Part shown: piece by piece, positions 53,361 through 61,942 of the stretch | Numbering within the stretch: the first letter of the stretch is position 1 | Layout of the letters: each line of letters starts with the position of its first letter | DNA from: Bacillus sp. EB600 | Lineage (GTDB): Bacteria > Bacillota > Bacilli > Bacillales > Cytobacillaceae | NCBI RefSeq assembly: GCF_024494385.1 | Contig: NZ_JAEVLT010000005.1 | Coordinates: 179,482-243,481, forward strand | Length of the DNA: 64,000 nucleotides | Direction: 5' to 3' | Program-made: the position numbers and the translations under genes | Notes under the pieces: generated by a model | Database searches by the model: none | What the model saw: only the letters and a program-made list of their open reading frames with translations | What the model was told of the DNA's origin: nothing

Positions 53361-54731
53361 ATGTACCAGACTTTTACATTAAAAGAAAAGATAAAACTCA
53401 TTTTCATCATGTTACTTCCAATTTTAATTACCCAACTAGGTATGTTTTCAATGGTCTTTTTTAACACCATAATGTCAGGAAAATACAATTCTGTTGATTT
53501 AGCAGGAGTTGCAATCGGCTCTTCAATATGGAATCCTGTTTTTACAGGATTAAGTGGAATTTTACTGGCTGTTTCTCCAATTGTTGCTCAACGATTTGGG
53601 GAAAAAAAGACCAAAGAAATTTCGTCTGTTTTAGCCCACGGAGTTTACTTAGCAATAGCCATTTCGTTTATTGTAGGAATCCTTGGATATTTCTTATTGA
53701 ACCCACTTCTAGATAAAATGAATCTATCTTCACCTGTCCAGCAAACAGCTCATGATTATTTGGTAGGCCTGGCTTACGGAATTTTCCCATTATTTCTTTT
53801 TAATGTTTTACGCTCGTTTATTTATGGATTAGGAAAAACTCGAGTCGTAATGGTCATCTTACTTATATCTCTGCCAATTAACTTATTTTTAAATTATGTG
53901 TTGATATTTGGAAAATGGGGATTCCCTGAGCTAGGTGGTGCAGGTGCTGGATATGCTGCTTCCCTGACAGAATGGTTTTTTGTAGGCTTTACGTTGTATG
54001 TAATAAAAAGTTTTAAACCGTATACTGCTTATACATCTTTATCCATATTTAAAGTATTTTCAATGAAACATTTTATCGAGATTTTAAAAATTGGCGTTCC
54101 TATGGGGCTTTCGACTTTTTTTGAAACGAGCATGTTTGCCGTTGTAACGATATTAATTGCAAAATATTCAGTTACAACGATTGCTGCTTTTCAAGCAGCA
54201 TTAAATTTTGTTTCCTTCATTTATATGATTCCATTCAGTATGGGGATAGCCCTGACTGTTTTAGTTGGATTTGAAGTTGGGGCAAAAAGGTATAGCGATG
54301 CAAAAATATATAGCTGGCTAGGAGTTTCACTGGCAGTTTTAATTGCTATTGTGTTTGGTGGGTTGGTTGTTTTATTTCGAGATGAAGTTTCTGCCTTCTA
54401 TTCCAATGAACCCGCTGTGATTCGATTAATAGCTCACTTTTTGATTTATGCACTATTTTTTCATATTTTCGATGCTATCCAAGTGACCGTACAATCGGCA
54501 TTAAGAGGCTACAAGGATGTGAATATTGCCTTTATTATGACCCTGTTTGCTTATTGGATCATTTGTCTTCCGGCCGGATACCTTTTAGCTAATTTCATGA
54601 ACCTTGGTGCAACAGGATATTGGTTTGGATTGACGATTGGTCTCCTCGTTACAGGGATCTGTTTATCAATTCGGCTTATATATATACAAAAGAGCAAGTT
54701 TACGGCTTTAAACGTAAAAGAAGTAGTATAA
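53361..54731 (+). CDS. MATE family multidrug efflux transporter
   Basis: This 456-residue integral membrane protein has about 12 helices in two homologous halves. The first half has MFSMVFFNTIMSGKYNSVDL near residue 27 and the second IEILKIGVPMGLSTFFETSM near residue 239. Members use Na+ or H+ gradients to export cationic drugs. AAGGAGC precedes the ATG. The gene is alone in its transcription unit, as far as the sequence shows. Confidence 0.93.
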   Translation: MYQTFTLKEKIKLIFIMLLPILITQLGMFSMVFFNTIMSGKYNSVDLAGVAIGSSIWNPVFTGLSGILLAVSPIVAQRFGEKKTKEISSVLAHGVYLAIAISFIVGILGYFLLNPLLDKMNLSSPVQQTAHDYLVGLAYGIFPLFLFNVLRSFIYGLGKTRVVMVILLISLPINLFLNYVLIFGKWGFPELGGAGAGYAASLTEWFFVGFTLYVIKSFKPYTAYTSLSIFKVFSMKHFIEILKIGVPMGLSTFFETSMFAVVTILIAKYSVTTIAAFQAALNFVSFIYMIPFSMGIALTVLVGFEVGAKRYSDAKIYSWLGVSLAVLIAIVFGGLVVLFRDEVSAFYSNEPAVIRLIAHFLIYALFFHIFDAIQVTVQSALRGYKDVNIAFIMTLFAYWIICLPAGYLLANFMNLGATGYWFGLTIGLLVTGICLSIRLIYIQKSKFTALNVKEVV

Positions 54732-54820
54732 GGAAAAACACTTTAATCAATTAATAAAACGTGATGAAGCAGTGGATGTGCCTAAAATCATTGGGAGATC
54801 CTTGGTGAATAGTAATTATT

Positions 54821-55237
54821 TCACTGCCATTCCACCAAGGAGAACACATGATTTTTCTCAAAATCACGGATAATATTTGGAGCCAATAATAATCGCAATT
54901 GGTCCTTGGTTACCCAACAATAGTCCATATGTTCTTTTGAAAGAGACACAGTATTGTCGTCACTTCTACATAAGTAGGTAAGAACTACGAATTGCCTGGA
55001 AGGATTAGAGGTAAAGGTGGAGGCGTACAAGATTTTCTCAACCTTTACATTTAGTCCAGATTCTTCTTTTATTTCTCGTTTAAGTGCAGATTCTAATTCT
55101 TCTCCAAATTCTATTTTTCCACCCACACATTCCCATGTGCCTTTACCTATTTTTTCGCTCTGTGCCCGTTGGACAATTAATACCAGCCCTTTATATAAAA
55201 CTACTCCTTTGACGACTACTACAATGCTATTTGCCAT
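54821..55237 (-). CDS. Nudix hydrolase (MutT-like)
   Basis: This 138-aa Nudix protein has the motif GKIEFGEELESALKREIKEE (about residues 37-56), matching GX5EX7REUXEEXGU. It should hydrolyse a nucleoside diphosphate linked to another moiety; the substrate is unpredictable. ATG 55237 was chosen over the GTG at 55246 because only the former gives a normal start. It is convergent with the MATE gene. Confidence 0.92.
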   Translation of the reverse strand: MANSIVVVVKGVVLYKGLVLIVQRAQSEKIGKGTWECVGGKIEFGEELESALKREIKEESGLNVKVEKILYASTFTSNPSRQFVVLTYLCRSDDNTVSLSKEHMDYCWVTKDQLRLLLAPNIIRDFEKNHVFSLVEWQ

Positions 55238-55425
55238 TACACACACACCAACCTTAAAAAGTTTGCTTTACCATTTTTTGAATATGAACAGATTCATTTA
55301 TATAATAGAATATGAATCCACTATTAACAAAGATTATAATGACAAATAAAATAAAAAAATGTTAAAAAATTGTGTTGTCATAATAAATGGCTAAATCATG
55401 GGTGTTTTAAATTCAGGAGGAAAAT

Positions 55426-56757
55426 ATGGAGAAAAATCAATATGTATTTTGGGGTCTTGTTATCACTACCCTTATTTCAGCGCTTGATTCCAATATAATG
55501 CAAACAGCAAGTCCAACCATTGCAAATCAACTAGGCGGAATGCATTTATTTGCATGGATCTTTGTTGTCTATATGTTGGCTAGCACGATAACTGTACCAC
55601 TTTATGGGAAATTATCAGATATGTATGGTAGAAAAAAGCTATTAATGATTGCGGTAGCATTTTTTACATTGGGCTCAATTTTAGCCGGCAGCGCCAATTC
55701 TATGGTTATGCTTGTTATTTATAGAGGAGTGCAAGGTCTTGGGGCAGGTGGGATGCTTACGCTATCAATGATTATAGTCGGAGATTTATTTACGATCGAA
55801 AAACGTGGGAAAATCCAAGCTGTTTTTAGCAGTATTTGGGCCATATCCTCCATCGTCGGACCCGTCCTGGGATCCTTTTTTGTAGAGACATTAACATGGA
55901 GATGGATTTTCTTTATCAATATTCCGATTGGAATTGCAACAGTTCTTTGCTTGGTTCCTTATAAGGAAAAGTTAGAATTCAAAAAGAATTTAATTGACTA
56001 CAAGGGTTTTGTCATTTTTGGAATTGCAATTGCACTACTACTATTATCAACAAATGTTAGAAATGCGATGTGGTACTTAATCTTTGGAGTAGTTGGATTG
56101 ATCATATTTGGTCTCGTTGAACGTAAGGTAGAGGAACCTTTCTTGCCTGTTTCATTGTTTAAAAATAAAGGGATCCTAATTGTAAATCTATTTATGCTTC
56201 TTTACAGTGGTTCCTTTTTCGGAACGTCTAATTTTATTCCATTGTACTTACAACAGGGAAGTCATATGAGCATATATAAAAGTGGACTTATTCTTTTAAG
56301 TATTGCAGTAGGCTGGATGTTTGGAAGTACTCCATCTGGAAGATGGATTATTAATTTTGGATTTAAAAATCTGTTTATCATAGGAAGCTTTATAACCACT
56401 CTATCCGGTTTGCTGTTATATTTGTTCATTGATGATTTATCATACATTGGGTTATTTTCCATTTTACTTGTCCAAGGATTTTCATTTGGTTTGCTGTTTG
56501 CAATTGGAACAATCGCTTCTCAGGAACTTGCAGAGCCTGATATCAAAGGAATATCTACATCACTGCAAATGTTCTTAAGAAACATCGGTACTTCCATTGG
56601 TGTTACAGTAATGGGCTTATTAATTAATCATGCTGCTTCCCTAGTAATTGGCATAAAAAACGTTTTTCTTTTTGCTCTATTTTTGAGCATTATTACAATT
56701 ATATTTAGTTTTTTAATCCCTTCAAAGGAAACAGTTTTAAAAGAAATAACCGAATGA
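55426..56757 (+). CDS. MFS transporter, DHA2 (EmrB/QacA-like) family
   Basis: This 443-aa multi-helix drug:proton antiporter has an N-terminus like EmrB/QacA proteins (LISALDSNIMQTASPTIANQLG). Motif A is LYGKLSDMYGRKKLLM near residue 59, the ALDxxI/V motif lies in helix 1, and the antiporter motif C is SIVGPVLGSFFVETLTWRWI near residue 143. AGGAGGAAAAT precedes the ATG. The length is shorter than the 14-helix QacA and nearer the 12-14 range. No regulator is adjacent. Confidence 0.92.
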   Translation: MEKNQYVFWGLVITTLISALDSNIMQTASPTIANQLGGMHLFAWIFVVYMLASTITVPLYGKLSDMYGRKKLLMIAVAFFTLGSILAGSANSMVMLVIYRGVQGLGAGGMLTLSMIIVGDLFTIEKRGKIQAVFSSIWAISSIVGPVLGSFFVETLTWRWIFFINIPIGIATVLCLVPYKEKLEFKKNLIDYKGFVIFGIAIALLLLSTNVRNAMWYLIFGVVGLIIFGLVERKVEEPFLPVSLFKNKGILIVNLFMLLYSGSFFGTSNFIPLYLQQGSHMSIYKSGLILLSIAVGWMFGSTPSGRWIINFGFKNLFIIGSFITTLSGLLLYLFIDDLSYIGLFSILLVQGFSFGLLFAIGTIASQELAEPDIKGISTSLQMFLRNIGTSIGVTVMGLLINHAASLVIGIKNVFLFALFLSIITIIFSFLIPSKETVLKEITE

Positions 56758-56980
56758 AAGAATCAGTGACTATGCTAAAAAGAAAAAAACCAGGCTGCTC
56801 AGACGGCTTTGTCTTTTTAGTTGACTCTGTGGATGAATAACTTTCCATTTGAATAAAATAAAAAAGGACGAAGTCTATGGGGTGTACTACAATGCAATGC
56901 TCAGCAAATAACTTATTTTAAACCGATGCCAAAGACAAATAAATTAGGAGAAAAACATTCATTAACAGAGGGAGGAAAAA

Positions 56981-57310
56981 ATGCCACGTCGAAATGATTC
57001 AGCAAACGATGAGAACATTGAAAAAGAAACGAAAATTGATCATTTACTTAATAAAAAAAATGGTGATGAAGATGAAAAAGCTCATCTTAACCAAATGCTT
57101 GGTGAGGTTATGAGATATATATCCGATGACCAGATAGTAGAAATTGATATTGAATATTTACTTGATCACACAGAAGGTTTACGAAAATGGTGGGAAGAAT
57201 ATAGGGAAAAAGACCGTAAAAGAGTTGAAGATGAAATAAAAAAATCTCTAAGTGACCTATCCCTAGAAGAGTTAGAAAAAATTCGTGAACAAATCCAGGA
57301 AAAAGCTTAG
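56981..57310 (+). CDS. Hypothetical hydrophilic protein, 109 residues
   Basis: The product is strongly charged (Glu, Asp, Lys), without a signal or membrane segment. A helical central region (KAHLNQMLGEVMRYISDDQI) and a C-terminal LEELEKIREQIQEK coiled segment suggest an elongated, possibly dimeric protein. GGGAGG precedes the ATG, and a strong terminator follows 45 bases after the stop. I do not recognise the family. Confidence 0.7.
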   Translation: MPRRNDSANDENIEKETKIDHLLNKKNGDEDEKAHLNQMLGEVMRYISDDQIVEIDIEYLLDHTEGLRKWWEEYREKDRKRVEDEIKKSLSDLSLEELEKIREQIQEKA

Positions 57311-57354
57311 TGGGTGTCGTATGGATGGGCCATCACTCAACTGTTACTAGGCAC

Positions 57355-57385
57355 AAAAAGGACAACCCGGGAGGTTGTCTTTTTT
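57355..57385 (+). terminator. Terminator after the 109-aa gene
   Basis: AAAAAGGACAACC (57355-57367) pairs with GGTTGTCTTTTTT (57373-57385). The rest of 57386-57633 contains no gene I can support. Confidence 0.92.
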
Positions 57386-57633
57386 GTTACTCCATCTTAC
57401 AGAATTTCAAATAAAGACATCAAAATTATTTATCCAGCTTTTACGAAGTCAAGAAGGATACAACCTCATTTCGTGAAATTGGGTTAAAATGGAAAATACC
57501 ACCTTTTACTTTATGAAAGGAATGAATCCACATCTCATGAAAGTCCAAGAAAAGAAAGTAGTTATAACATTGTTTAATGGAAAGTAATTCCTTTAATGTT
57601 ATATACTATTGATGAGAAAGGAGTGCGTATATT

Positions 57634-58206
57634 TTGAAAAAATCACTTTGGGGGATCGGAATTGTTATAGCCATGCTTGTTGTTATTGGTCTAACGTTGA
57701 TGTCCAGTTATAACAATTTTGTTAGTTTAGAAGAAAATGTGAATCAATCCCATGCGCAAATCGAAAATCAGCTGCAAAGAAGACTGGATTTAATTCCAAA
57801 CTTAGTTAATACGGTAAAAGGATATGCTTCCCATGAAAAAGAGGTCATTGCCTCGATCTCAGATGCGCGGGCAAGGCTTGCCGGTGCCAAAACTCCTCAA
57901 CAAGAGGCAACTGCTAACACGGAATTATCCAATGCATTGAGCCGTTTGCTCGTTGTTGTTGAAAATTATCCGAATCTTAAAGCCGACAGGCAGTTTACAC
58001 AATTAATGGATGAACTGGCTGGAACGGAAAATAGAATTGCCGTAGCCAGAAAAGATTACAACGATCAGGTAGCGATTTATAACAAAAAAGTAAAGAGCTT
58101 TCCAGGAGCCATTGTAGCTAGACTTTCTGGATTTGAGCAAAAAGAGTATTTTCAAGCGGATCCGAAAGCCCAGGAAGCGCCAAAGGTTGACTTTGGGGGC
58201 AAATGA
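57634..58206 (+). CDS. LemA family protein
   Basis: The 190-residue protein has a single N-terminal membrane anchor (about residues 5-24), followed by the LemA helical bundle: NFVSLEENVNQSHAQIENQL near residue 27, RRLDLIPNLVNTVKGYASHE near residue 49 and LSRLLVVVENYPNLKADRQF near residue 103. TTG at 57634 follows AAAGGAGTG. It overlaps the next gene by 4 bases. LemA proteins are often encoded beside TPM-domain proteins, as here, and may act in membrane or envelope stress; their function is poorly defined. Confidence 0.9.
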   Translation: MKKSLWGIGIVIAMLVVIGLTLMSSYNNFVSLEENVNQSHAQIENQLQRRLDLIPNLVNTVKGYASHEKEVIASISDARARLAGAKTPQQEATANTELSNALSRLLVVVENYPNLKADRQFTQLMDELAGTENRIAVARKDYNDQVAIYNKKVKSFPGAIVARLSGFEQKEYFQADPKAQEAPKVDFGGK

Positions 58207-58955
58207 CCATGAAACCAAAAAGAGTCTTCAGCTTTCTTTTGGTGCTTTTCACCTTTTTTCTGTGTGCAGCAAATGTACTTGCTGAGAATGTCCCAATTCC
58301 AACTCCTTCTGGCGACATTTATGTTCAGGATTTTGCTCATATCTTAAATGAAGCGGAAAAAACAGAACTCATCAATTTAGGCAGAAGCATTGAAGATCAA
58401 ACCACTGCCCAAGTAGCTGTGTTAACGGTCCCGACAATAGGGAACAAAACGATAGACCAATTTGCAAATGAAGCGTTTCGGCAGTATGGAATCGGAAACA
58501 AGAAAGAAAACAACGGTGTCCTGCTCGTTTTAGCAATGAAAGAACGCAAAGTAAGGATTGAAGTAGGATATGGGCTCGAAGGTAGAATTCCAGATGGAAA
58601 AGCGGGCCGGATTCTTGATGAATCTGCTACTCCCTATTTAAAAAAACAGCAGCCGAATCGAGCTGTAGTTGAAACCTATAAAGCACTAACAAAAGAAGTC
58701 TTAGCCGAATATGGTAAGGGAGACGTTGGAAAGAAAACTACCCAAGATAAAGGTGTAGGAATTCCCACATGGCTAATTTTCCTTGGTATTGCTGTTTTAG
58801 TGGTGGTTGATTTTATATTTTTTGGAGGCACTTTAACACGTCTTCTTCTCTTCATGTTCTTCCGAGGAGGCGGAGGAGGAGGTGGCGGCAGTGGCGGTTC
58901 CCGTGGTGGCGGTGGTGGGTCATCAGGAGGAGGCGGTGCCGGACGAGGGTGGTAG
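58203..58955 (+). CDS. TPM-domain (YgcG-like) membrane protein with glycine-rich tail
   Basis: The 250-residue protein has an N-terminal signal peptide (about 1-27, ending near VLAENV) and a TPM domain (about 40-165, VQDFAHILNEAEKTELINLG and IGNKKENNGVLLVLAMKERK). One or two C-terminal hydrophobic segments follow at about 195-225, then a glycine-rich tail GGGGGSGGSRGGGG. It is coupled to LemA by the ATGA overlap. The TPM domain of related proteins has phosphatase-like activity, but the physiological substrate is unclear. Confidence 0.9.
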   Translation: MTMKPKRVFSFLLVLFTFFLCAANVLAENVPIPTPSGDIYVQDFAHILNEAEKTELINLGRSIEDQTTAQVAVLTVPTIGNKTIDQFANEAFRQYGIGNKKENNGVLLVLAMKERKVRIEVGYGLEGRIPDGKAGRILDESATPYLKKQQPNRAVVETYKALTKEVLAEYGKGDVGKKTTQDKGVGIPTWLIFLGIAVLVVVDFIFFGGTLTRLLLFMFFRGGGGGGGGSGGSRGGGGGSSGGGGAGRGW

Positions 58956-59176
58956 ATGTGTTCTTAGGGACAATTTGTGCATTTGGTCGGATCATAGTAA
59001 AGGATCAGTCGATTATAACGGTAAAGTTATGGTGGAATGAACCCTTTTTCTCCATTCCTTCTAGGGACAGAGTTTTGTTTTCACTTGTAAAATGGGGAAA
59101 CATAATGGAGGAAAATACCAATTTTCATCTTGTTTTGAATTCGTGATACTATTTATTTTGTTTAAGAAAGGAACTT

Positions 59177-59554
59177 ATGATGAGAAAAACTACTATCGCT
59201 CCATGGCTTTCGGTGAGAAATGTAGAGAAAGTTTTAGTTTTTTATATGGCTGCTTTCGGTGCGGATGAGGTTTATCGTCTTGAAGACGAAACTGGAAAGC
59301 CAGTTGTCGTTCATCTAACGATAAAAGAGGCAGACTTTTGGATTCAAGAAGACCTTGACTCTACCTTCGAGTCAGCAATTCAAGGATCCGTCCGGATGAT
59401 TCTCACGGTTGAAAACCCAGACTTGGTATTCCAACAAGCTCTCTCAGCAGGTGCAGCTGAAGTTTCTGCTGTAAGCGAGGAACACGGCTGGAGAATAGGA
59501 CATCTCATCGATCCGTTTGGATTCCACTGGGAAATCGGAAAACCGCTTAATTAA
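59177..59554 (+). CDS. VOC family (glyoxalase/bleomycin-resistance-like) protein
   Basis: The 125-aa protein has two beta-alpha-beta-beta-beta units: an N-terminal APWLSVRNVEKVLVFYMAAF and a C-terminal GHLIDPFGFHWEIGKP, which supplies the conserved metal-ligand Glu. It resembles the PhnB/YaeR-type bleomycin-resistance-like proteins that may bind a metal or antibiotic. AAAGGAAC precedes ATG 59177. The function is unassigned. Confidence 0.87.
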   Translation: MMRKTTIAPWLSVRNVEKVLVFYMAAFGADEVYRLEDETGKPVVVHLTIKEADFWIQEDLDSTFESAIQGSVRMILTVENPDLVFQQALSAGAAEVSAVSEEHGWRIGHLIDPFGFHWEIGKPLN

Positions 59555-59682
59555 TTTAGTAACAATGAAATGTCATAAAAAGCCAAACGTTAACCAAATA
59601 TTAACAATCAAATAACCACCATCCAAATTTACAACATATAATTAAAGTGAGAACAGAATATTTCACTAGGATGGTGGTTTTT

Positions 59683-60123
59683 ATGTTAACGATCTTCTCA
59701 AGAATAGTGATTCCATATGATCATTCTCCATTAAGCAAAAAAGCCTTGGAAACGGTAATCAATCTGGCCAAGCAAGACATAGTAATTGAACTGGATATTA
59801 TCACTGTTGTTCATGTAACAATGCCTTCTTCCTACTACGTTGCTTTTAATGTCGAGGACGAGGTTGAGGCTCAGATTAAAGAAGCAAAGAAAAACCTCAA
59901 TGAGGCAGAGAAGTATGTAAAAGATCATCTTCCAAATAGGGTAAGTACATTCGTTTTAGAGGGAACCCCTGCTGAAATGATTGTTGAGTTTGTGAAGCAG
60001 AATGATGCGGACCTAGTTGTGATGGGAAGCCGTGGATTAAGTGGACTTAAGGAATTGTTCCTTGGCAGTGTCAGCCATAATGTTGTACAAAAATCACCAT
60101 GTCCGGTTTTCATTATTAAATGA
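59683..60123 (+). CDS. Universal stress protein (UspA family)
   Basis: This 146-residue Rossmann-like protein has RIVIPYDHSPLSKKALETVI near residue 7 and the ATP-binding C-terminal motif VVMGSRGLSGLKELFLGSVS near residue 114. It ends CPVFIIK, which is typical. ATG 59683 follows AGGATGGTGG; an upstream in-frame GTG at 59647 gives no better RBS. It would be expected to bind ATP and act in stress tolerance. Confidence 0.9.
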   Translation: MLTIFSRIVIPYDHSPLSKKALETVINLAKQDIVIELDIITVVHVTMPSSYYVAFNVEDEVEAQIKEAKKNLNEAEKYVKDHLPNRVSTFVLEGTPAEMIVEFVKQNDADLVVMGSRGLSGLKELFLGSVSHNVVQKSPCPVFIIK

Positions 60124-60182
60124 TCATCAAAATTGGAAAACAAGTATTTGAGATAGCAATGGTTAAGAAGAAGGCATTATGA

Positions 60183-60314
60183 GAATTCTTCGATGGTTTG
60201 GTTGCCAGACATCCATTGGCAAACTTGGTAAAGCTGGAGGTTGCTCATACGATTTCCCTCCTTTTTGAAAATGAATTTGTAACGGGAAGTTCTTTAATGG
60301 TTGATGGTGGCTAA
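60183..60314 (+). pseudogene. Short-chain dehydrogenase (SDR) C-terminal remnant
   Basis: The open frame from 60183 to TAA at 60312 encodes EFFDGLVARHPLANLVKLE, then VAHTISLLFENEFVTGSSLM and VDGG. The segments ARHPLxxLVK and FVTGSSLMVDGG are the classic SDR C-terminal pattern. An upstream in-frame stop at 60180 and the lack of Rossmann, Ser-Tyr-Lys or start elements show it is a fragment of about 43 codons. It lies 60 bases after usp, and no matching N-terminal part was found. This is a decayed gene, not a functional one. Confidence 0.75.
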
Positions 60315-60487
60315 ACAGCTCAATAAATCAAAAAGGGTGACAAAGTCATAACCGATTCCTTTAATGAAGTGCAAAAATGTAGAAAAAACATAATTTCCCT
60401 TCAAATATTTGTTTTCGTTGTTCTTTCACAAATAATCGAAAATAGATTATACTGGAATAACGATCATATTAAAAGGAGGGATTTCCT

Positions 60488-60682
60488 ATGACTGAGAATA
60501 ATCAACCCGAAGAACAAAAAAAGAAAATCAGCCTGCAAGAAGCAATGAAGCAGCAGCTTGAAAACAAAAAGAACCAGATCTCCGCTAGTAAAGGTAAAGC
60601 AACTGCCAACCTTTCAACAAAAAAATTGAAAAGCCAGCAAACGAAAAAACCAAGCAATACCCGCAGAAAGATGGGTGTCTAA
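60488..60682 (+). CDS. Small basic protein, 64 residues
   Basis: The product is rich in Lys, Gln and Ser (SLQEAMKQQLENKKNQISAS, then lysine/threonine-rich), without a hydrophobic segment. AGGAGGGATTTCC precedes the ATG. It overlaps the start of ywbE by one base and is usually found beside it in bacilli, so coexpression is likely. The function is unknown; binding to nucleic acid would fit the charge. Confidence 0.78.
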   Translation: MTENNQPEEQKKKISLQEAMKQQLENKKNQISASKGKATANLSTKKLKSQQTKKPSNTRRKMGV

Positions 60683-60879
60683 TGAACGGGCAAAACCGGA
60701 AAGATGTATTACCTGGTCTTACTGTTGATATTGTTTTAAAAGCTGATCAAAAAACGGGAAAGCTTACGAGAGGTATCGTAAAAGATATTCTCACTAAATC
60801 GAGCACCCATCCCCACGGTATCAAAGTCCGGTTAACTGATGGACAGATTGGACGAGTACAGGAAATTCACTCTAAATAA
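60682..60879 (+). CDS. ywbE: YwbE family protein (DUF2196)
   Basis: This 65-residue all-beta protein has GLTVDIVLKADQKTGKLTRG near residue 12, KDILTKSSTHPHGIKVRLTD and GQIGRVQEIH, which match the YwbE family. The family is widespread in Bacillus but uncharacterised. It sits directly after the small basic gene and before a terminator. Confidence 0.92.
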   Translation: MNGQNRKDVLPGLTVDIVLKADQKTGKLTRGIVKDILTKSSTHPHGIKVRLTDGQIGRVQEIHSK

Positions 60880-60890
60880 GTTCAGTATAC

Positions 60891-60920
60891 AAGCATTCAA
60901 GGACATTTCCTTGAATGCTT
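60891..60920 (+). terminator. Terminator after ywbE
   Basis: AAGCATTCAAGGA (60891-60903) pairs with TCCTTGAATGCTT (60908-60920). Only a weak T tract follows. Confidence 0.8.
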
Positions 60921-60923
60921 TAT

Positions 60924-61507
60924 TCATTTCTTATTCCAGATGGACTTCTTGTTCCAAAATGTGACTGTATAGTGTATAAATTTATCACCGCAAAATGACT
61001 GTGTGGAGCGGTTTTTAAAACCCTAAACATTCTAAACTGGATCAATTCTTTCTGTTGACAATGCATTTCTTTTTCCGCTTGGTCCCATGATACCGTTTGC
61101 GTTACTTTTTCGTAAAGCCACCTCGATAATCTTAAGCCGTTCTTCCAATTATTTTACCGAATTTGAAATGCCACATTAAAGATAGTAATAGCAAACCAGA
61201 TATTAACAACTTTATCACCATTATCCAGAAATAATCATGTATAATAGAAGGGAAAACAAGGTTCGGATAGGGTAAATTCAAATTTTGTTCATTGTAGACA
61301 TTATTTCTATTTATATTCTCATTAAGATCGGTAGTAGTAACATCAATCTATGATTCTAGTGTGTTGTCCGCTGAAATCCTTTTTTAATGATTATGAGGTC
61401 TCGTGAGTTTTTTGAAAAGTTTGACTTTTTGTCATTTTGTAAACTCAGAGTTAGGTCGATAAATATTTATAAAGAACTGTAGGAAAAAGAAAGGGAGATG
61501 CTTGTTA
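60924..61507. other. Intergenic region with one unexplained open frame
   Basis: No gene was supported. On the minus strand a frame with no stop runs from 61154 to 60924 (76 codons, no early ATG) and encodes GLRLSRWLYEKVTQTVSWDQ in part, which looks protein-like. I do not recognise it and it has no RBS; it may be chance or a decayed gene. There is no clear promoter for the MaoC operon other than AT-rich sequence near 61460. Confidence 0.3.
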
Positions 61508-61924
61508 ATGCAAAAAGAATTAATGTATGAGGATATTCAAATAGGGGATATGGCTGTTTTCTCCAAAACCATAACAGATTTTGATATTTATCAATTTGCT
61601 GGATTGACTGGTGATTTTAATCCGATGCATATTGATAATGAGTTTGCGAAAAAGACATTTTTTGAGGAAAGAATTGCGCATGGTCTGTTAACAGGAAGTT
61701 TTATTTCGACTGTTCTTGGAATGAAGCTTCCTGGGCCGAACTCCATCTATTTGTCCCAAAACTTTAAGTTTACAGCACCGGTCAAAATTGGGGATACGGT
61801 TAAGGCAACGGTAGAGGTAGTGGAAAAAAGGGATGATAAGAAAATCATCAAGTTAAAGACACAAGTATTGAATCAGCGTCAGGAAATGGTGGTAGATGGG
61901 GAAGCGGTCGTCATGAAGAAATAA
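61508..61924 (+). CDS. MaoC-family dehydratase
   Basis: This 138-aa hot-dog protein has the hydratase-2 motif FAGLTGDFNPMHIDNEFA near residue 29 with catalytic Asp/His. The core strand helix is ERIAHGLLTGSFISTVLG near residue 54. ATG 61508 follows AGGGAG at 10 bases; the TTG at 61502 is a less likely start. It is followed after 18 bases by a CoA transferase gene. It may act on 3-hydroxyacyl-CoA, possibly in an organic acid pathway with that enzyme. Confidence 0.88.
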   Translation: MQKELMYEDIQIGDMAVFSKTITDFDIYQFAGLTGDFNPMHIDNEFAKKTFFEERIAHGLLTGSFISTVLGMKLPGPNSIYLSQNFKFTAPVKIGDTVKATVEVVEKRDDKKIIKLKTQVLNQRQEMVVDGEAVVMKK

Positions 61925-61942
61925 GCAGGAAGGGGAAATAGG

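Noticed and set aside
57386..57633. Short reading frame of about 32 codons (starting near 57490) before the LemA gene
   Set aside because: It has no RBS and no recognisable family.
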